Shown: piece by piece, positions 20,907 through 31,727 of the stretch
Layout: the number at the start of each line of letters is the position of its first letter
How positions within the stretch are numbered: position 1 is the first letter of the stretch
From: Saccharothrix sp. NRRL B-16314
GTDB lineage: Bacteria; Actinomycetota; Actinomycetes; Mycobacteriales; Pseudonocardiaceae
DNA length: 64,000 nucleotides
Assembly: GCF_000716595.1 (NCBI RefSeq)
Contig: NZ_JNXC01000013.1
Span: 1 to 64,000 of the forward strand
Reading direction: 5' to 3'
Notes under the pieces: model-generated
Told to the model about the DNA's origin: nothing
Seen by the model: the letters and a program-made list of their open reading frames with translations, nothing else
The model's database searches: none
Program-made: the position numbers and the translations under genes

Positions 20907-23786
20907 CTACGCCGTCAGTTCCAGCGTCGAACCCTCGCGGGCCTTGCGGACCCGCAGCCTCGTCGGGATGCGTTGCCGCAGCTCCTCCACGTGCGAGACG
21001 AGACCGACGACCCGGCCGCCGGCGCGCAGCTCGTCCAGCGTGGTCATCACCAGTTCCAGGGTCTCGGCGTCGAGCGTGCCGAACCCCTCGTCGATGAACA
21101 GCGTGTCGAGCACGGCACCCGCCGCGACCACGTCCGCCAGGCCCAGCGCCAACGCCAGCGAGGCCAGGAACGATTCGCCGCCGGACAGCGTCTTCGCCGG
21201 CCGTTGCTGCCCCGAGTAGTCGTCCATGACGTCCAGCCCCAGCCCGCCCCTGGTGCCGCGCGGACCGGCCTCGGTCGAGTGCACGAACCGGTAGCGGCCC
21301 TGGCTCATGCGGTCCAAACGCGCGCTCGCCGCCACCGCGACCTCCTCCAGCCGCGCGGCCAGCACGTAGGTGCGCAGGGTCATGCTCTTGGAGTTCTGGC
21401 CCAGGCCGTTGATCACGTCCGTCAACGCGTCCAGCTCGGCGTACTCGGCCTCCACCGGCTCCAGCCGCAGCCACGCGGCCCGGAGCTGCTCGGCCAGCGC
21501 GGCGGCGCGGTTCGCCCTGGTGCGGGCGTTGGTCAGCGCCGTGGTGGCCTCGGTCGCCCGTTCGGTCGCGCGGCGGAACCGCTCCTCCGCGCCCGTCACG
21601 TCGACCTCGGCGTCCGGGTCGACGTCGGGCAGCTCGGCCAGCGTGCTCTCCGCCGCGGTCCGGGTCTTCTCGACGTCGCGGATACGGGTCTCCAGCTCGG
21701 CGACCGCGGCGGCCGGGCGTGCGGCGGCCAAGGCGTCCGCCACGTCCGCGAACCCGGCTTCCGACGCCAGCCGCGCCACCTCCAGGCGCTGGTCGGCGAG
21801 GCGCTCCTCGTGCTCGGTCACGGCCGCGCGTCGCGTCGCCAACGCGGTCAGGGCGTCGGCCAGGTCGCCGAGGTGCGCCCGGCGGGTCACCACGTCCGGG
21901 AAGTCGCCGCGCGCCTCCTCCAGCCGCGCACCCCGCTCTTCGACGACCTCCACGAGCTGCGCGCGCTGCGTGCGCGCCTCGGTCAGCCGGCGTTCCAACG
22001 TCCCGCGCTGCTCGAGCGCCCGCTCCACCTGGTCTTCCAGCTCGGCCAGCGCGGCCTGCCTGCTCTCCAGCTGCTCGGCCGACGCGGCCACGGACCGGTG
22101 TTCGCGCTCCAGCTCGGCCGGCGGCCGGTCGCCCAGCTGCTCGCGCAGCAACCCCAGCCGCGCTTCGAGCTTCTGCGACTTCTGCTCGGCCCGCTGCCGC
22201 ACGTCGAGCGCGTGCTGGTCTTCTTCGGCGGCCCGCTCCTCGTCGACCGCCGTCACCGCGTTCAGCACCGGCTGCGCGGGCGACGGGTGCTCGGCCGAAC
22301 CGCACACCGGGCACTCGTGGCCCGCGCGGAGCTGTTCCGCCAGCTCGACGGCCATGCCGTCCAACCGTTCCCGACGGATCCGGAGCAGCTTCTCGCGCGC
22401 CTTCTGCTGCGCGTCCACCGCGACCCGCCGCGCGTCGTCCGCCTCCCGGAACGCCCGCTCGACGCGGGGCAGCTCGGCCGCGGCGGCAGCCAGGCCGGAC
22501 ACCTGCGCCAGCCGTGCGGCGGCCTCGGCCGACTCCTCGACGCCCGCCTTCGCGGCGGCCAGCTTGAGCGGCACCTCGTCCAACTGCGTGACGAGCGCGG
22601 CCAGCTGCTGCGACGTCGCGGCCACGTCCTTGTCCAGCTGCACGATCCGCCGCTGCTCGACGCGCTGCCGCTCGGCTTCGGCCGCCAAGCTCGTCAGGCC
22701 GCCCGCCTCCTCGCGCAGGCGTTCACCGTCGCCGCGCAGGTCGGTGCCCTGGTAGCCGAGGGCCCGCACGGCGTCGGCCGCGGCCCGCTCGTGGTCGACG
22801 GCGGCGGCGAGGTCGCGTTCCAGGTCGACCGCCCGCTTCTGCGCGGGCACGACGACGGCGGCCTGCCGGGCCGCGTCACGTTCGGCGACCCACGCCCGCA
22901 GGCTCGGTTCCGCTTCGGCGCACCGGTCAAGGTTCAGCCGCGCCTGCCGCACCCGCCGCACGCGTTCGTGCCGCGCCCGTGCCTCCTGCCAGTCCTTCTC
23001 CGCGTCGGCCCGGACGGCGCCCGCCTCGCCCGCCAGCTGGTCGGCGTCCCGCTCGGCCTCGTCCAGCCGCTTGAGCAGGGAGCTGAGCCACTCCTGGTCG
23101 CCACCGGACTCCGGCGGCTCCTCGTGCGCGGCCTCGGCGGCCCGCTGCACCAGGTCGCGGTGCGCGAGGCCGAGCTGGTCGACCTCGCGCTTGCACTCCT
23201 TGCGGCGCTCGCGGAACCACTTCTCCACGTCCAGGAAGCGTTCCGTGCCGAACAGCTTCTCCAGCAGCTTCTCCCGCTCGGCCGTCTCCGCGCGCAGGAA
23301 CCTGGCGAACTCGCCCTGCGGCAGCAGCACCACCTGGAAGAACTGCTCGGCCGTCATCCCGAGCAGCCCTTCGACCTCGCGGGCCACGTCGTCGATGCGG
23401 CTGTGGCCCTCGCCGGTCCACCCGCTGATCCACGTCAGCGACACCTGGGCCTGCTGCCGGGTCGCGCCGTCGCCGCGCTTCTTCGGCCGCTCGTACTCGG
23501 GACTGCGCTTGATCCGGAACCGCCGCCCGCGCACGGTCAGCTCGAGGTCGACGTACGTCTCGGTGTCGCGGTGGGCGTAGTCGCAGCGCAGCCGCTTCAC
23601 GTCGCCGCGCGCCCCGGGGACCTTGCCGAACAACGCGAACGCCACCGCGTCCAGCAGCGTCGTCTTGCCCGCGCCCGTGTCGCCGTGCAGGAGGAACAGG
23701 CCGTCCGCGCCGAGGACGTCGAAATCGACCTCCTGGCTGCCCGCGTAGGGGCCGAAACCGCTGACCTCCAACCGGTGCAGCTTCAC
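20907..23786 (-). CDS. sbcC: SMC-type nuclease subunit SbcC
   Basis: The 959-residue ATPase pairs with SbcD to open and trim hairpins, double-strand ends and palindromes. It has an N-terminal Walker A ([21 protein letters not shown], near residues 34-54), long coiled coils, a zinc hook [10 protein letters not shown] near residue 489, and a C-terminal ABC signature [19 protein letters not shown] with Walker [14 protein letters not shown]. The ATG overlaps the sbcD stop by four bases. Long open frames on the opposite strand are codon-bias shadows. Confidence 0.94.
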   Translation of the reverse strand: MKLHRLEVSGFGPYAGSQEVDFDVLGADGLFLLHGDTGAGKTTLLDAVAFALFGKVPGARGDVKRLRCDYAHRDTETYVDLELTVRGRRFRIKRSPEYERPKKRGDGATRQQAQVSLTWISGWTGEGHSRIDDVAREVEGLLGMTAEQFFQVVLLPQGEFARFLRAETAEREKLLEKLFGTERFLDVEKWFRERRKECKREVDQLGLAHRDLVQRAAEAAHEEPPESGGDQEWLSSLLKRLDEAERDADQLAGEAGAVRADAEKDWQEARARHERVRRVRQARLNLDRCAEAEPSLRAWVAERDAARQAAVVVPAQKRAVDLERDLAAAVDHERAAADAVRALGYQGTDLRGDGERLREEAGGLTSLAAEAERQRVEQRRIVQLDKDVAATSQQLAALVTQLDEVPLKLAAAKAGVEESAEAAARLAQVSGLAAAAAELPRVERAFREADDARRVAVDAQQKAREKLLRIRRERLDGMAVELAEQLRAGHECPVCGSAEHPSPAQPVLNAVTAVDEERAAEEDQHALDVRQRAEQKSQKLEARLGLLREQLGDRPPAELEREHRSVAASAEQLESRQAALAELEDQVERALEQRGTLERRLTEARTQRAQLVEVVEERGARLEEARGDFPDVVTRRAHLGDLADALTALATRRAAVTEHEERLADQRLEVARLASEAGFADVADALAAARPAAAVAELETRIRDVEKTRTAAESTLAELPDVDPDAEVDVTGAEERFRRATERATEATTALTNARTRANRAAALAEQLRAAWLRLEPVEAEYAELDALTDVINGLGQNSKSMTLRTYVLAARLEEVAVAASARLDRMSQGRYRFVHSTEAGPRGTRGGLGLDVMDDYSGQQRPAKTLSGGESFLASLALALGLADVVAAGAVLDTLFIDEGFGTLDAETLELVMTTLDELRAGGRVVGLVSHVEELRQRIPTRLRVRKAREGSTLELTA

Positions 23787-24925
23787 GCCTCACCCTCCCG
23801 GGCCGCCGCCGCGAACGCCTCGCGCAGCAGGTCCAGCTCACGCGGACCCGGCACGTCGCCGCGCACGTCCTCGATGAAGCAGCAGGCGATCTCCTCGTCG
23901 CTGCGACCGCGGACCCGTTCGGCGAACCGCAGCTCGCCCGTCCGACCGCCCTCCGGCCGCCACTCCACGTGCACCGCGTGCGCGAAGCGGGACTGCAAGC
24001 GCCGCAACGCGTCCAGCGGGCGCACCCGGTCCGTCAGCGTCACCGAGAGGAAGTGGTCCTCGACCGGCTCGTGGTCCGGGTCGAGCAGCAGGTCTTCGAG
24101 CGCGCCGCTCAACGTCGACAACGCGCGGGGCACCGGCAGCGACCGGCGTTCGACCCCGGCCAGCCCGCCCGCGTCCAGGTCGACCAGCCACACCGACTTG
24201 TGGTGCCGCGCCTCGGAGAACGAGTAGGCCACCGGGCTGCCCGAGTACCGCAGGTGATCGGCCAGCGTCTGCTGCCCGTGCAGGTGGCCCAGCGCCACGT
24301 AGTCGACACCGGCGAACACCGCGCCCGACACGTCCTGCACGCCGCCCACCGCGATCGTGCGCTCCGACTCGCACGGCTCGCCGCCCGTCACGAACGCGTG
24401 CGCCAGCACCACCGACCGCGTGCCCGGCCGCGCGCCGAGGTCTTCCTTGATCAGCCGCATCGCCTCGGTGAGCACGCCGCCGTGGCCCTTGGCGTCGACG
24501 CCCAGCGCGTGCCGCGCCGTTTCCGGCTCCAGGAAAGGGATTCCGTACACGGCGACCGGTCCGTGCGCGTCGGCGAACAGCACCGGCTCGTGCAGCTCCG
24601 CGATCCTCGTGCGCAGGTGCAGCCCGCCCGCCTCGGTGAACGCGCCCAGGAAACCCAGCCTGGCCGCCGAGTCGTGGTTCCCCGGCGTGATCACGATCTG
24701 CGCGCCCGCCGCTCGGATGCGCTTGAGCACCCGGGAGCACACCGCGACCGCCTCGGCGTTGGGCACCGCCCGGTCGAACAGGTCGCCCGCCACCACGACC
24801 ACGTCGATCCGCTCGTCCGACACGGTGTCCGCCAGCCCGCCCAGCACCGACTCCTGCTCCGGCAGCAGGTCACGGCCGTGGAAGGTGCGCCCCACGTGCC
24901 AATCGGACGTGTGCAGGATCTTCAC
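23783..24925 (-). CDS. sbcD: Exonuclease subunit SbcD
   Basis: The 380-residue metallophosphoesterase is the nuclease partner of SbcC (bacterial Mre11). Conserved motifs are HTSDWHVGRTFHGRDLLPEQ, VVVAGDLFDRAVPNAEAV, VITPGNHDS and ALGHLHGQQ. The GTG start gives MKILHTSDWH, the family N-terminus; the 39 codons of open frame upstream have no similarity. It is divergent from rmuC, with 97 bases between. Confidence 0.94.
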   Translation of the reverse strand: MKILHTSDWHVGRTFHGRDLLPEQESVLGGLADTVSDERIDVVVVAGDLFDRAVPNAEAVAVCSRVLKRIRAAGAQIVITPGNHDSAARLGFLGAFTEAGGLHLRTRIAELHEPVLFADAHGPVAVYGIPFLEPETARHALGVDAKGHGGVLTEAMRLIKEDLGARPGTRSVVLAHAFVTGGEPCESERTIAVGGVQDVSGAVFAGVDYVALGHLHGQQTLADHLRYSGSPVAYSFSEARHHKSVWLVDLDAGGLAGVERRSLPVPRALSTLSGALEDLLLDPDHEPVEDHFLSVTLTDRVRPLDALRRLQSRFAHAVHVEWRPEGGRTGELRFAERVRGRSDEEIACCFIEDVRGDVPGPRELDLLREAFAAAAREGEA

Positions 24926-25022
24926 GGCGATCACGCTAGGGCCGTGCGGGCGCGAACCGCCGAACCCCGCTCGGCGTGTCGCTCGAACGTGTGGTCGGAC
25001 ACCCATGCGCGATGATCGGGGG

Positions 25023-25961
25023 ATGACGGCGGTCCTCAGCACGGCGGCGGTGGTCGTGGCACTCCTGCTCGCGGGTGCACTGGTGTTCCTCTGGCGGCTC
25101 TACCAGGACGGCGTTCGGCGCACCGACGCCGCGCTGGCCGCGGTGAAGGCCGAACGGGAACGCGGCGACGCGCAGTGGGTGGCGTTGCAGCGGTACGAGG
25201 TGGCGTTCTCCTCGGTCAGCGGTCGCGGTGAACTGGGTGAGAAGGTGCTGGTGGAGACGGCGCGGGCGCTGGGCCTGCGCGAGGGCATCCACTTCAGCCT
25301 CCAGGTCGACGTCGCCGGCGGCGGTGCCGTGCGGCCGGACCTGGTGCTCAACGTCGGCGGCGGGCGGCAGGTGCCCGTGGACGCGAAGATGAGCATGGCC
25401 ACGTGGGCGGAGGCGGTCGAGACCGACGACCCGTCCGAGCGCGTCGACGCGTTGCGCGTGCACGTCCGGAACATCCGGTCGCGCGCGGCCGAGCTGGCGG
25501 GCAAGGGCTACCAGCGGTGGGCGGACGCGATCTACGGGACGATCATGTTCGTGCCCAACGACGGCGCCGTGGTGGCGGCCCTCGACACCGATCCCGAGCT
25601 GCTGCGGTGGCTGCTCGACCGGCGGGTGTTCCTGTGCGGGCCGACCGGGTTCGCGGTGATCGCGTCAGCGGCGATGTTCGCGGTGACCGACCGGGCGCTG
25701 GCGGCCGACGTGGAGGAGGTCAGGGCGGCGGCCTCCCGCGCGCACCGGGCCGCGGACGGCGCCGTCGAGGCGGTGAACCTGTCGAGCACCCACCTCCAGC
25801 GGTTCCTGTCGGCGCGGCGGCGCGAGCTGGAGGCGTTGGAGGGGTTCCGGGCGGCGGTGGAGCCGCTGAGCCACGCATCGTCCGACGTCACGCCCCTGCC
25901 GCTGGTGCGGCGGGCGGACGAAGCCGGCGTTGGTGCACCCTTGGAGGCCCGAGAGGCGTAA
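25023..25961 (+). CDS. rmuC: DNA recombination protein RmuC-like
   Basis: The 312-residue protein has an N-terminal membrane anchor (about residues 2-24), a short coiled coil, and the RmuC nuclease-like domain with RGELGEKVLVETARALGL, PDLVLNVGGGRQVPVDAKM and IMFVPNDGAVVAAL. In E. coli RmuC limits DNA inversions and is thought to act near the membrane. This version is shorter than the enterobacterial protein. The position next to sbcCD makes a small repair cluster. Confidence 0.87.
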   Translation: MTAVLSTAAVVVALLLAGALVFLWRLYQDGVRRTDAALAAVKAERERGDAQWVALQRYEVAFSSVSGRGELGEKVLVETARALGLREGIHFSLQVDVAGGGAVRPDLVLNVGGGRQVPVDAKMSMATWAEAVETDDPSERVDALRVHVRNIRSRAAELAGKGYQRWADAIYGTIMFVPNDGAVVAALDTDPELLRWLLDRRVFLCGPTGFAVIASAAMFAVTDRALAADVEEVRAAASRAHRAADGAVEAVNLSSTHLQRFLSARRRELEALEGFRAAVEPLSHASSDVTPLPLVRRADEAGVGAPLEAREA

Positions 25962-25999
25962 TAGAGTGTGTCGGGACTGAGCCGAACTAGGAGTGTGCG

Positions 26000-26779
26000 T
26001 TGACCGCTGCAACGCGTGACGACTCGCGCAGCGAGCCGGAGGACGAGGCGATCGCCGTCCGCTGGAACGACCGCGCCATGTTCGGCAGCTTCCGAGGTCT
26101 GCCCTGGTGGGCGGCGGTGGCCATCGCGTTCGTGGTGGCGATCGTCGGCACGTTCATCGACGTGGGCTCGGCCGGGAAGACCGTCGGCCTGGTGTTCGCC
26201 GTCTTGTTCTTCGTCGGGTGCGTCGGCGCGGTGGTGTTCGTCGAGCGGCGCTCGATGTTCGGCCCGATCGTCCAGCCGCCGCTGGTCCTGGCGATCGTGG
26301 TGCCGCTGGTGGTGGTGCTCGTCCAGGGCATGCCCACCGGTGGGCTGGCGTCCGTCGGGCTCAAGCTGGGCACGCCGCTGATCGACGGGTTCCCGGCGAT
26401 GGCGCTGACCACGGCGTGCACGGTGATCATCGGGATCATCCGGGTGATGACCCAGAAGGACCCGAACCGGCTGACGAAGGACGAGATCCGCGAGGCCAAG
26501 CGCAAGCCGGGCAAGCCCCGCCGCGCCGACCGCTCGGACCACTCAGACCGCCCGGATCGGGCCGAGCGGCCGTCGTCGGAGGACCGCCCCAAGCGGCCAC
26601 GCGGTGAACGCGGTGAGCCCGAGCGCCGTCGTCCCGCGGCACCGCCCGCGGACGAGGACCGCCCGAAGCGCCCCCGTCCACCGGCCGCTGGTGGTGCGGA
26701 CCGTCCCCGCCGTCCCGCGCCGCCCCGTGACGGCGCCCGTCCCGCGCGCCGGCCCCGGCCGCCGCGCGACGAGGACTGA
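26000..26779 (+). CDS. DUF6542-type membrane protein with charged C-terminal tail
   Basis: The 259-residue protein has four or five hydrophobic segments between residues about 35 and 150 (LPWWAAVAIAFVVAIVGTFI and later), followed by an Arg/Pro/Asp-rich, low-complexity cytoplasmic tail of about 95 residues. Position between ispH and ychF and overall layout match mycobacterial Rv1111c. The TTG start at 26000 follows AGGAG. Function unknown. Confidence 0.72.
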   Translation: MTAATRDDSRSEPEDEAIAVRWNDRAMFGSFRGLPWWAAVAIAFVVAIVGTFIDVGSAGKTVGLVFAVLFFVGCVGAVVFVERRSMFGPIVQPPLVLAIVVPLVVVLVQGMPTGGLASVGLKLGTPLIDGFPAMALTTACTVIIGIIRVMTQKDPNRLTKDEIREAKRKPGKPRRADRSDHSDRPDRAERPSSEDRPKRPRGERGEPERRRPAAPPADEDRPKRPRPPAAGGADRPRRPAPPRDGARPARRPRPPRDED

Positions 26780-26790
26780 CCCGGCGGTCC

Positions 26791-27288
26791 TCAGGACTCG
26801 TGGTCCAGGAGCCAGCGCTTGATGTGCGCGCCCCAGCGGAAGTTGCCGATCGCGCCGCCCGTCCGGATCACGCGGTGGCAGGGGACGAACAGGGTGGCGG
26901 CGTTGCGCGCGCACGCGGTGGCGGCGGCTCGCACGGCAGCCGGGCGTCCTGCCAGCAGGGCGTAGTCGGCGTAGCTGACGGGCTTGCCCGCCGGGACGGT
27001 GCGGAGCGCGTCCCACGCCTGCTGCAGGAACTCGCCCGAGCGCTGGCGGACCGGGATGCCGGCGATCGCGTCCAGGTCACCCCCGTGGTACGCCCGGACC
27101 GCCTTCGTCACCGCGCCCAGGTCACGGCGGGTGGTGAGGGTGGTCGGGCGCAGGGACGGGGAGATCTGGGGGAGCAGGTCGTCGGTGCTCGCGGTCCAGC
27201 CGCTGGCCAGCACGGCGCCGTCCATGGCGACGATGGCGGTGAAAGGGCTGATCGGGGTGTCGATGGTCGACACGTGGCCGGTGCTCAC
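26791..27288 (-). CDS. ogt: Methylated-DNA--protein-cysteine methyltransferase
   Basis: The 165-residue suicide enzyme removes alkyl groups from O6-methylguanine. The acceptor cysteine is Cys137 in FVPCHRVI, followed by the usual GGAIGNFRWG. The GTG start overlaps the stop of the Ada/AlkA gene by four bases (GTGA), with AGGAGG just upstream inside that gene, so the two are translationally coupled. Together they form an adaptive-response-like operon against alkylation. Confidence 0.93.
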   Translation of the reverse strand: MSTGHVSTIDTPISPFTAIVAMDGAVLASGWTASTDDLLPQISPSLRPTTLTTRRDLGAVTKAVRAYHGGDLDAIAGIPVRQRSGEFLQQAWDALRTVPAGKPVSYADYALLAGRPAAVRAAATACARNAATLFVPCHRVIRTGGAIGNFRWGAHIKRWLLDHES

Positions 27289-28562
27289 GCGGTCCTCCTG
27301 AGGTGCATCGCGGCGTAGGAGCGCCAAGGGCGCCATGCGGTGTTGTCGCTGGTGGAGCTGGTCAAGGGGATGTCGGGGGCGCCGAGGACGCGCATCACGA
27401 CGTACGAGGCGACGCGCGGGCCGATGCCGGGGAACGCCGACAGCTCGGCGTGCAGCTCGTCGGCGTCACGGCCGACGTCGACCTTCAACGTGCCGTCCGC
27501 CAGCGCACGGGCCACCGGCGAATCGATCGCCGACGGCGCCGGGTACAGGTGCGTGACCTGGCCGTCCGGGCGTTCCAGCCGTTCACCCGGCGCTTCGTGG
27601 CCGAGCGCGCGGAGCAGGGTTTCCGCGCCGTCGACGCTGCCCGGCAGCCGCACGCCCGGCCGGGCCAGGACCGACGGGCGCAACGCCGGATCGGTGGACA
27701 GGAAGTCGTCCACGGCCACCGGGTCGGCGTCCAGATCCAGCAGTCGGCGCACCCGGCTCACGGCGCTGCCCAGATCACGCAGGTCGGTCAACCGCAGCGA
27801 GCACGACACGTGGCCCGCCGCCGGTTCCAGCAGGACGGTCGCCTGGCCGTGCGGCAGGCGCAGCGAGCGCGCGTAGCTGTCGTCGGTCACGTGCTCCACG
27901 CCGGGGATGGCGTTGACGCGGAAGTAGGCGAGCAGGCCCGCCGCGTCGAACGGCGGCCGGTACGGGAGGCGCAGCGTGATCCGGCCCGCCGTGGCGGACG
28001 CGGCGCGGGCCGCGCGCATGGTCGACGGGGTGGCCGCGAACACCGTGCGGATCGTGTCGTTGAACTGCCGCACGCTGGCGAAGCCGGCGGCGAACGCGAT
28101 GTCCGCGAACGACAGGTCCGTCGTCTCGATCAGCAGGCGCGCGGAGTGCGCGCGGTGGGCGCGGGCCAGTGCCAGCGGCCCGGCGCCCACTTCGGCGGTG
28201 AGGACGCGGGTCAGGTGGCGTTCCGAGTAGCCCAGGCGTGACGCCAGGCCGGGGACGCCCTCGCGCTCCACCACGCCGTCCGAGATGAGGCGCATGGCGC
28301 GGGCGGCGAGGTCGGCCCGGAGGTTCCACTCCGGTGAGCCGGGCACGGCGTCCGGCAGGCACCGCCGGCACGCCCGGTAGCCGGCGGACTGGGCAGCGGC
28401 GGCGGTGGGGTAGAACTCGGCGTTGCGGCGCTTGGGCGTCATGGCGGGGCAGGACGGGCGGCAGTAGATGCGGGTGGTGCGCACCGCGAGGATGAAGCAC
28501 CCGTCGAAGCGGGCGTCGCGGGCCGCGACGGCCCGGTACGCGCGTTCGTCGTCGAGGAGCAT
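27285..28562 (-). CDS. alkA: Ada-type regulator fused to AlkA 3-methyladenine glycosylase
   Basis: The 425-residue protein has an Ada zinc domain with Cys34, Cys38, Cys65 and Cys68 (RIYCRPSCP, YRACRRCLP), an AraC-type DNA-binding region (about 80-175) and an AlkA glycosylase region (about 190-425). The HhH motif FPGIGPRVASYVVMRVLGAPD is present. The next segment, which normally holds the catalytic aspartate (xxDL/DYLI...), is replaced by a short IPLTSSTSDNTA before WRPWRSYAAMHL. It looks about 15 residues shorter than E. coli AlkA there, so the glycosylase may be inactive. Regulator function should be intact. Confidence 0.85.
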   Translation of the reverse strand: MLLDDERAYRAVAARDARFDGCFILAVRTTRIYCRPSCPAMTPKRRNAEFYPTAAAAQSAGYRACRRCLPDAVPGSPEWNLRADLAARAMRLISDGVVEREGVPGLASRLGYSERHLTRVLTAEVGAGPLALARAHRAHSARLLIETTDLSFADIAFAAGFASVRQFNDTIRTVFAATPSTMRAARAASATAGRITLRLPYRPPFDAAGLLAYFRVNAIPGVEHVTDDSYARSLRLPHGQATVLLEPAAGHVSCSLRLTDLRDLGSAVSRVRRLLDLDADPVAVDDFLSTDPALRPSVLARPGVRLPGSVDGAETLLRALGHEAPGERLERPDGQVTHLYPAPSAIDSPVARALADGTLKVDVGRDADELHAELSAFPGIGPRVASYVVMRVLGAPDIPLTSSTSDNTAWRPWRSYAAMHLRRTA

Positions 28563-28642
28563 GGACACCACTCTGCCAGCGGCGGCAGGTGTGGTCTCGC
28601 GGGAATCGGACACCGCACCGGGGACGCGTAGACTCACCCACC

Positions 28643-29722
<1,080 letters not shown>

Positions 29723-29813
29723 TCGTGCTACCGGTGAGGTCTGCGGAGTCGCGACGACGTCCGGTTCGGACGACCTGGCGTAGGAAAGGTTCACGGGGCT
29801 GACCAAGCGAGAT

Positions 29814-30596
29814 GTGTACGTCTATATCGACGAGACTGGTGATCGTGGGGGATCGCTGAAATCCAGTCCGATCTTCGGTATGGCAGCGGTGCTTCTGGAC
29901 GAGGCAGGGCAACACGAACTTCGTGCTGCGGTCGATCGGCTGCGGCTGGATTTCGCTGTGCCTGCCAACAAGGTCATGTCGTGGAAAGAGCACGTCAAGA
30001 CGCATGACCGCCGTAGGCACGCCGCAGAGGTGCTTCGCAACGTCAACGGTCTTCGCTTGTGCTACGTCTACAGCGTCAAGAGCGCACTTGCCGCCGAGTC
30101 GTACCTGAACGACGCTCAGCGCTTCTACAACTACGTCGCATACAAGATCTACAAGTCGGTGTTGTGGGCCGCTCGCGATTGGAAGGGTCCGGGCGTTCGG
30201 GTGTGGACCCGCTTTGGTCATGTGAAGGGACACGACCACCGCACCACCGATGAGTACATCAAGCTGCAGGCGGCTGCGGATCCCACGGTCCCGCATGAGC
30301 TGGAACAGGGCCTGAGGTGGGTGTCGGCCAACACCTATCGGGAGAGTCAAGCGGCTGACCTGTACGGAGGCTTCCTCAAGGCGGCGCTCTGGCCCGCGGG
30401 CGAGTTCGGCTACGTCGAACCGGCCTACCTGCTTCGCGTGTGGCCCCAACTGCGCAACAGCGCCGTTTGCGCGATTCCCCTGGGCATCATGTCGATGCCG
30501 GGGCATGAACTGCTTCAACGTGAGGAGTGGTTCCCCTGTGCGCAGTGCAGGACGTCGAACGGCTCCCCAGGAGCCTCCGGGGGCCAATCCACTTAA
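29814..30596 (+). CDS. DUF3800 domain-containing protein
   Basis: The 260-residue protein has the DUF3800 opening YVYIDETGDRGG and the later WTRFGHVKGHDHRTTDEYIK and AADLYGGFL segments. DUF3800 is an RNase H-like fold family often found in accessory or defence-linked regions, with no settled function. Third codon positions use far more A and T than neighbouring genes (for example GAT, CGT, GCT), suggesting recent acquisition. The GTG start has no good ribosome site. Confidence 0.75.
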   Translation: MYVYIDETGDRGGSLKSSPIFGMAAVLLDEAGQHELRAAVDRLRLDFAVPANKVMSWKEHVKTHDRRRHAAEVLRNVNGLRLCYVYSVKSALAAESYLNDAQRFYNYVAYKIYKSVLWAARDWKGPGVRVWTRFGHVKGHDHRTTDEYIKLQAAADPTVPHELEQGLRWVSANTYRESQAADLYGGFLKAALWPAGEFGYVEPAYLLRVWPQLRNSAVCAIPLGIMSMPGHELLQREEWFPCAQCRTSNGSPGASGGQST

Positions 30597-30929
30597 GGAG
30601 CGCGGTGGCAGCACCGCTGGCGATCCCCGACAGGCTCCTGGAGAGCCGTTGAGTACAGCTTAGCGGTCCTCTGCGGGGTGGCAACCCCTCTGGCCTGCGC
30701 TGAGGTGTGACTCGAGCAGCAGGGTGTCCACAGGTGCGTTCGGGTGTTGCCCGCTGAGGGGACGTGAGCGGTACGCGGGGCCGTCTCGAACCTTCGTTGA
30801 TGGGGCAGGACACCCACGGACGCCTACACGTGGAGGCTGCGGTGCAAGGTTGGGCTCGGCCCGGCCGTGCTCCACCCCAGAACCAGCCCGAAGTCCGATT
30901 CGGTGTCTGACCGGGTCGGAGCCGGGCCG
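30597..30929. other. 333-bp intergenic region, no gene recognised
   Basis: Between convergent DUF3800 and Uma2 genes. Composition is less GC-extreme than the surroundings. Open frames on either strand lack codon bias and motifs. No tRNA or repeat was seen; the only structure is the hairpin at its right edge. Confidence 0.4.
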
Positions 30930-30942
30930 TCACCGGCCCGGC
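30921..30942 (-). terminator. Hairpin overlapping the Uma2 stop codon
   Basis: A 9-bp GC-only stem (30921-30929 against 30934-30942) has a 4-base loop. The Uma2 stop codon begins in the loop. It may terminate the Uma2 transcript. Confidence 0.45.
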
Positions 30943-31505
30943 AGGAGCTTCGCCAGGTCGATGTCGATCTCGAACGGCAGCTGGACGTGCAGCGCGTCGC
31001 GGAAGACACCGGTCGGCGCGTAGGACTTGGTCGGCTCGTCCAGCTCGTACACGTGCACGACCGGGCCGGTGGCCTCGTCCTCGACCAGCCAGTAGTGCCG
31101 GATGCCCGCCGCGGCGTACTTCCGCAGCTTGACCGTGCGGTCCCGGAACGCTGATTCGGGTGACACGACCTCGACCGACAAGAGCACCTGACCCGGCTCG
31201 AAGAAGGTCCGGTCCGGGTCGTAGCGGGCGGACGACACGACGATGTCGGCCTCGAGCCGGTTGCGTGCGTCCAGCCGGATCGTCATCTCCCGGTCGACCT
31301 CGACACCGTCCGGTGCTTGATCATCAAGCGTCACGGTGAGCCGGGTGATGACTCGGCCGTGCCACGACCGCTGTGGGGCCATCATGAAAACGAGCGCTCC
31401 GTCGATGAGTTCGGTGTGGGGGGGCGCCTCGGCGAGTCGGTCCAGATCCTCCGCGAACCAGCCTTCGTCGCGCGGTGGTCGCATCCAGTCCGGCAAGTCG
31501 TTCAT
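30930..31505 (-). CDS. Uma2-family putative restriction endonuclease-like protein
   Basis: The 191-residue protein carries the Uma2 (DUF820) PD-(D/E)xK-like core: ELIDGALVFMMAPQRSWHGRVI, RLEADIVVSSARYD, LLSVEVVSPESAFRDRTVKLRKYAAAGIRHYWLVE, with the catalytic D..ExV..K arrangement. Uma2 genes are multi-copy in actinobacteria and cyanobacteria and their role is unclear. ATG 31505 (MNDLPDWMRPP) is preferred over ATG 31547, which adds 14 residues. Expression context: short gene with its own terminator-like hairpin. Confidence 0.8.
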   Translation of the reverse strand: MNDLPDWMRPPRDEGWFAEDLDRLAEAPPHTELIDGALVFMMAPQRSWHGRVITRLTVTLDDQAPDGVEVDREMTIRLDARNRLEADIVVSSARYDPDRTFFEPGQVLLSVEVVSPESAFRDRTVKLRKYAAAGIRHYWLVEDEATGPVVHVYELDEPTKSYAPTGVFRDALHVQLPFEIDIDLAKLLPGR

Positions 31506-31677
31506 GAACTCAACGTAGTGCGATTCGATGAGTTGAGCAGCAATCATGGGTGATCGACTCCTTGGCGTGGCGTCGCTGGTGAACGCTAGGCCGCGGGCGG
31601 TCGCCCCGGTAGTCGCACGATGGCGTGGCCGAGGACGTCTGTTGGCCGCCGGCCCCGAATCCACCGTCCGTGAACGG

Positions 31678-31712
31678 CCTCGGGGCGGTGCGTTGAACGC
31701 ACCGCCCCGAGG
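31678..31712 (-). terminator. 17-bp perfect inverted repeat downstream of the small membrane peptide gene
   Basis: 31678-31694 pairs perfectly with 31696-31712 around a single central base; in RNA the loop would be about five bases. It sits 15 bases after the stop of the 34-residue gene on the minus strand, where a terminator is expected. There is no U tract. Confidence 0.65.
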
Positions 31713-31727
31713 TAGTGTGCTGTGACG

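Noticed and set aside
20548..22314. 588-residue frame opposite sbcC
   Set aside because: Ala/Arg/Gly-rich text typical of the shadow frame of a GC-rich gene; only its last 75 codons (outside sbcC) carry real lectin similarity.
20784..24227. 1147-residue plus-strand frame across sbcC and sbcD
   Set aside because: Entirely antisense to two genes with clear motifs; composition is Arg/Leu/Gln-rich shadow.
30600..30930. tRNA or small RNA gene near the DUF3800 gene
   Set aside because: No cloverleaf arms or T-loop sequence could be assembled.
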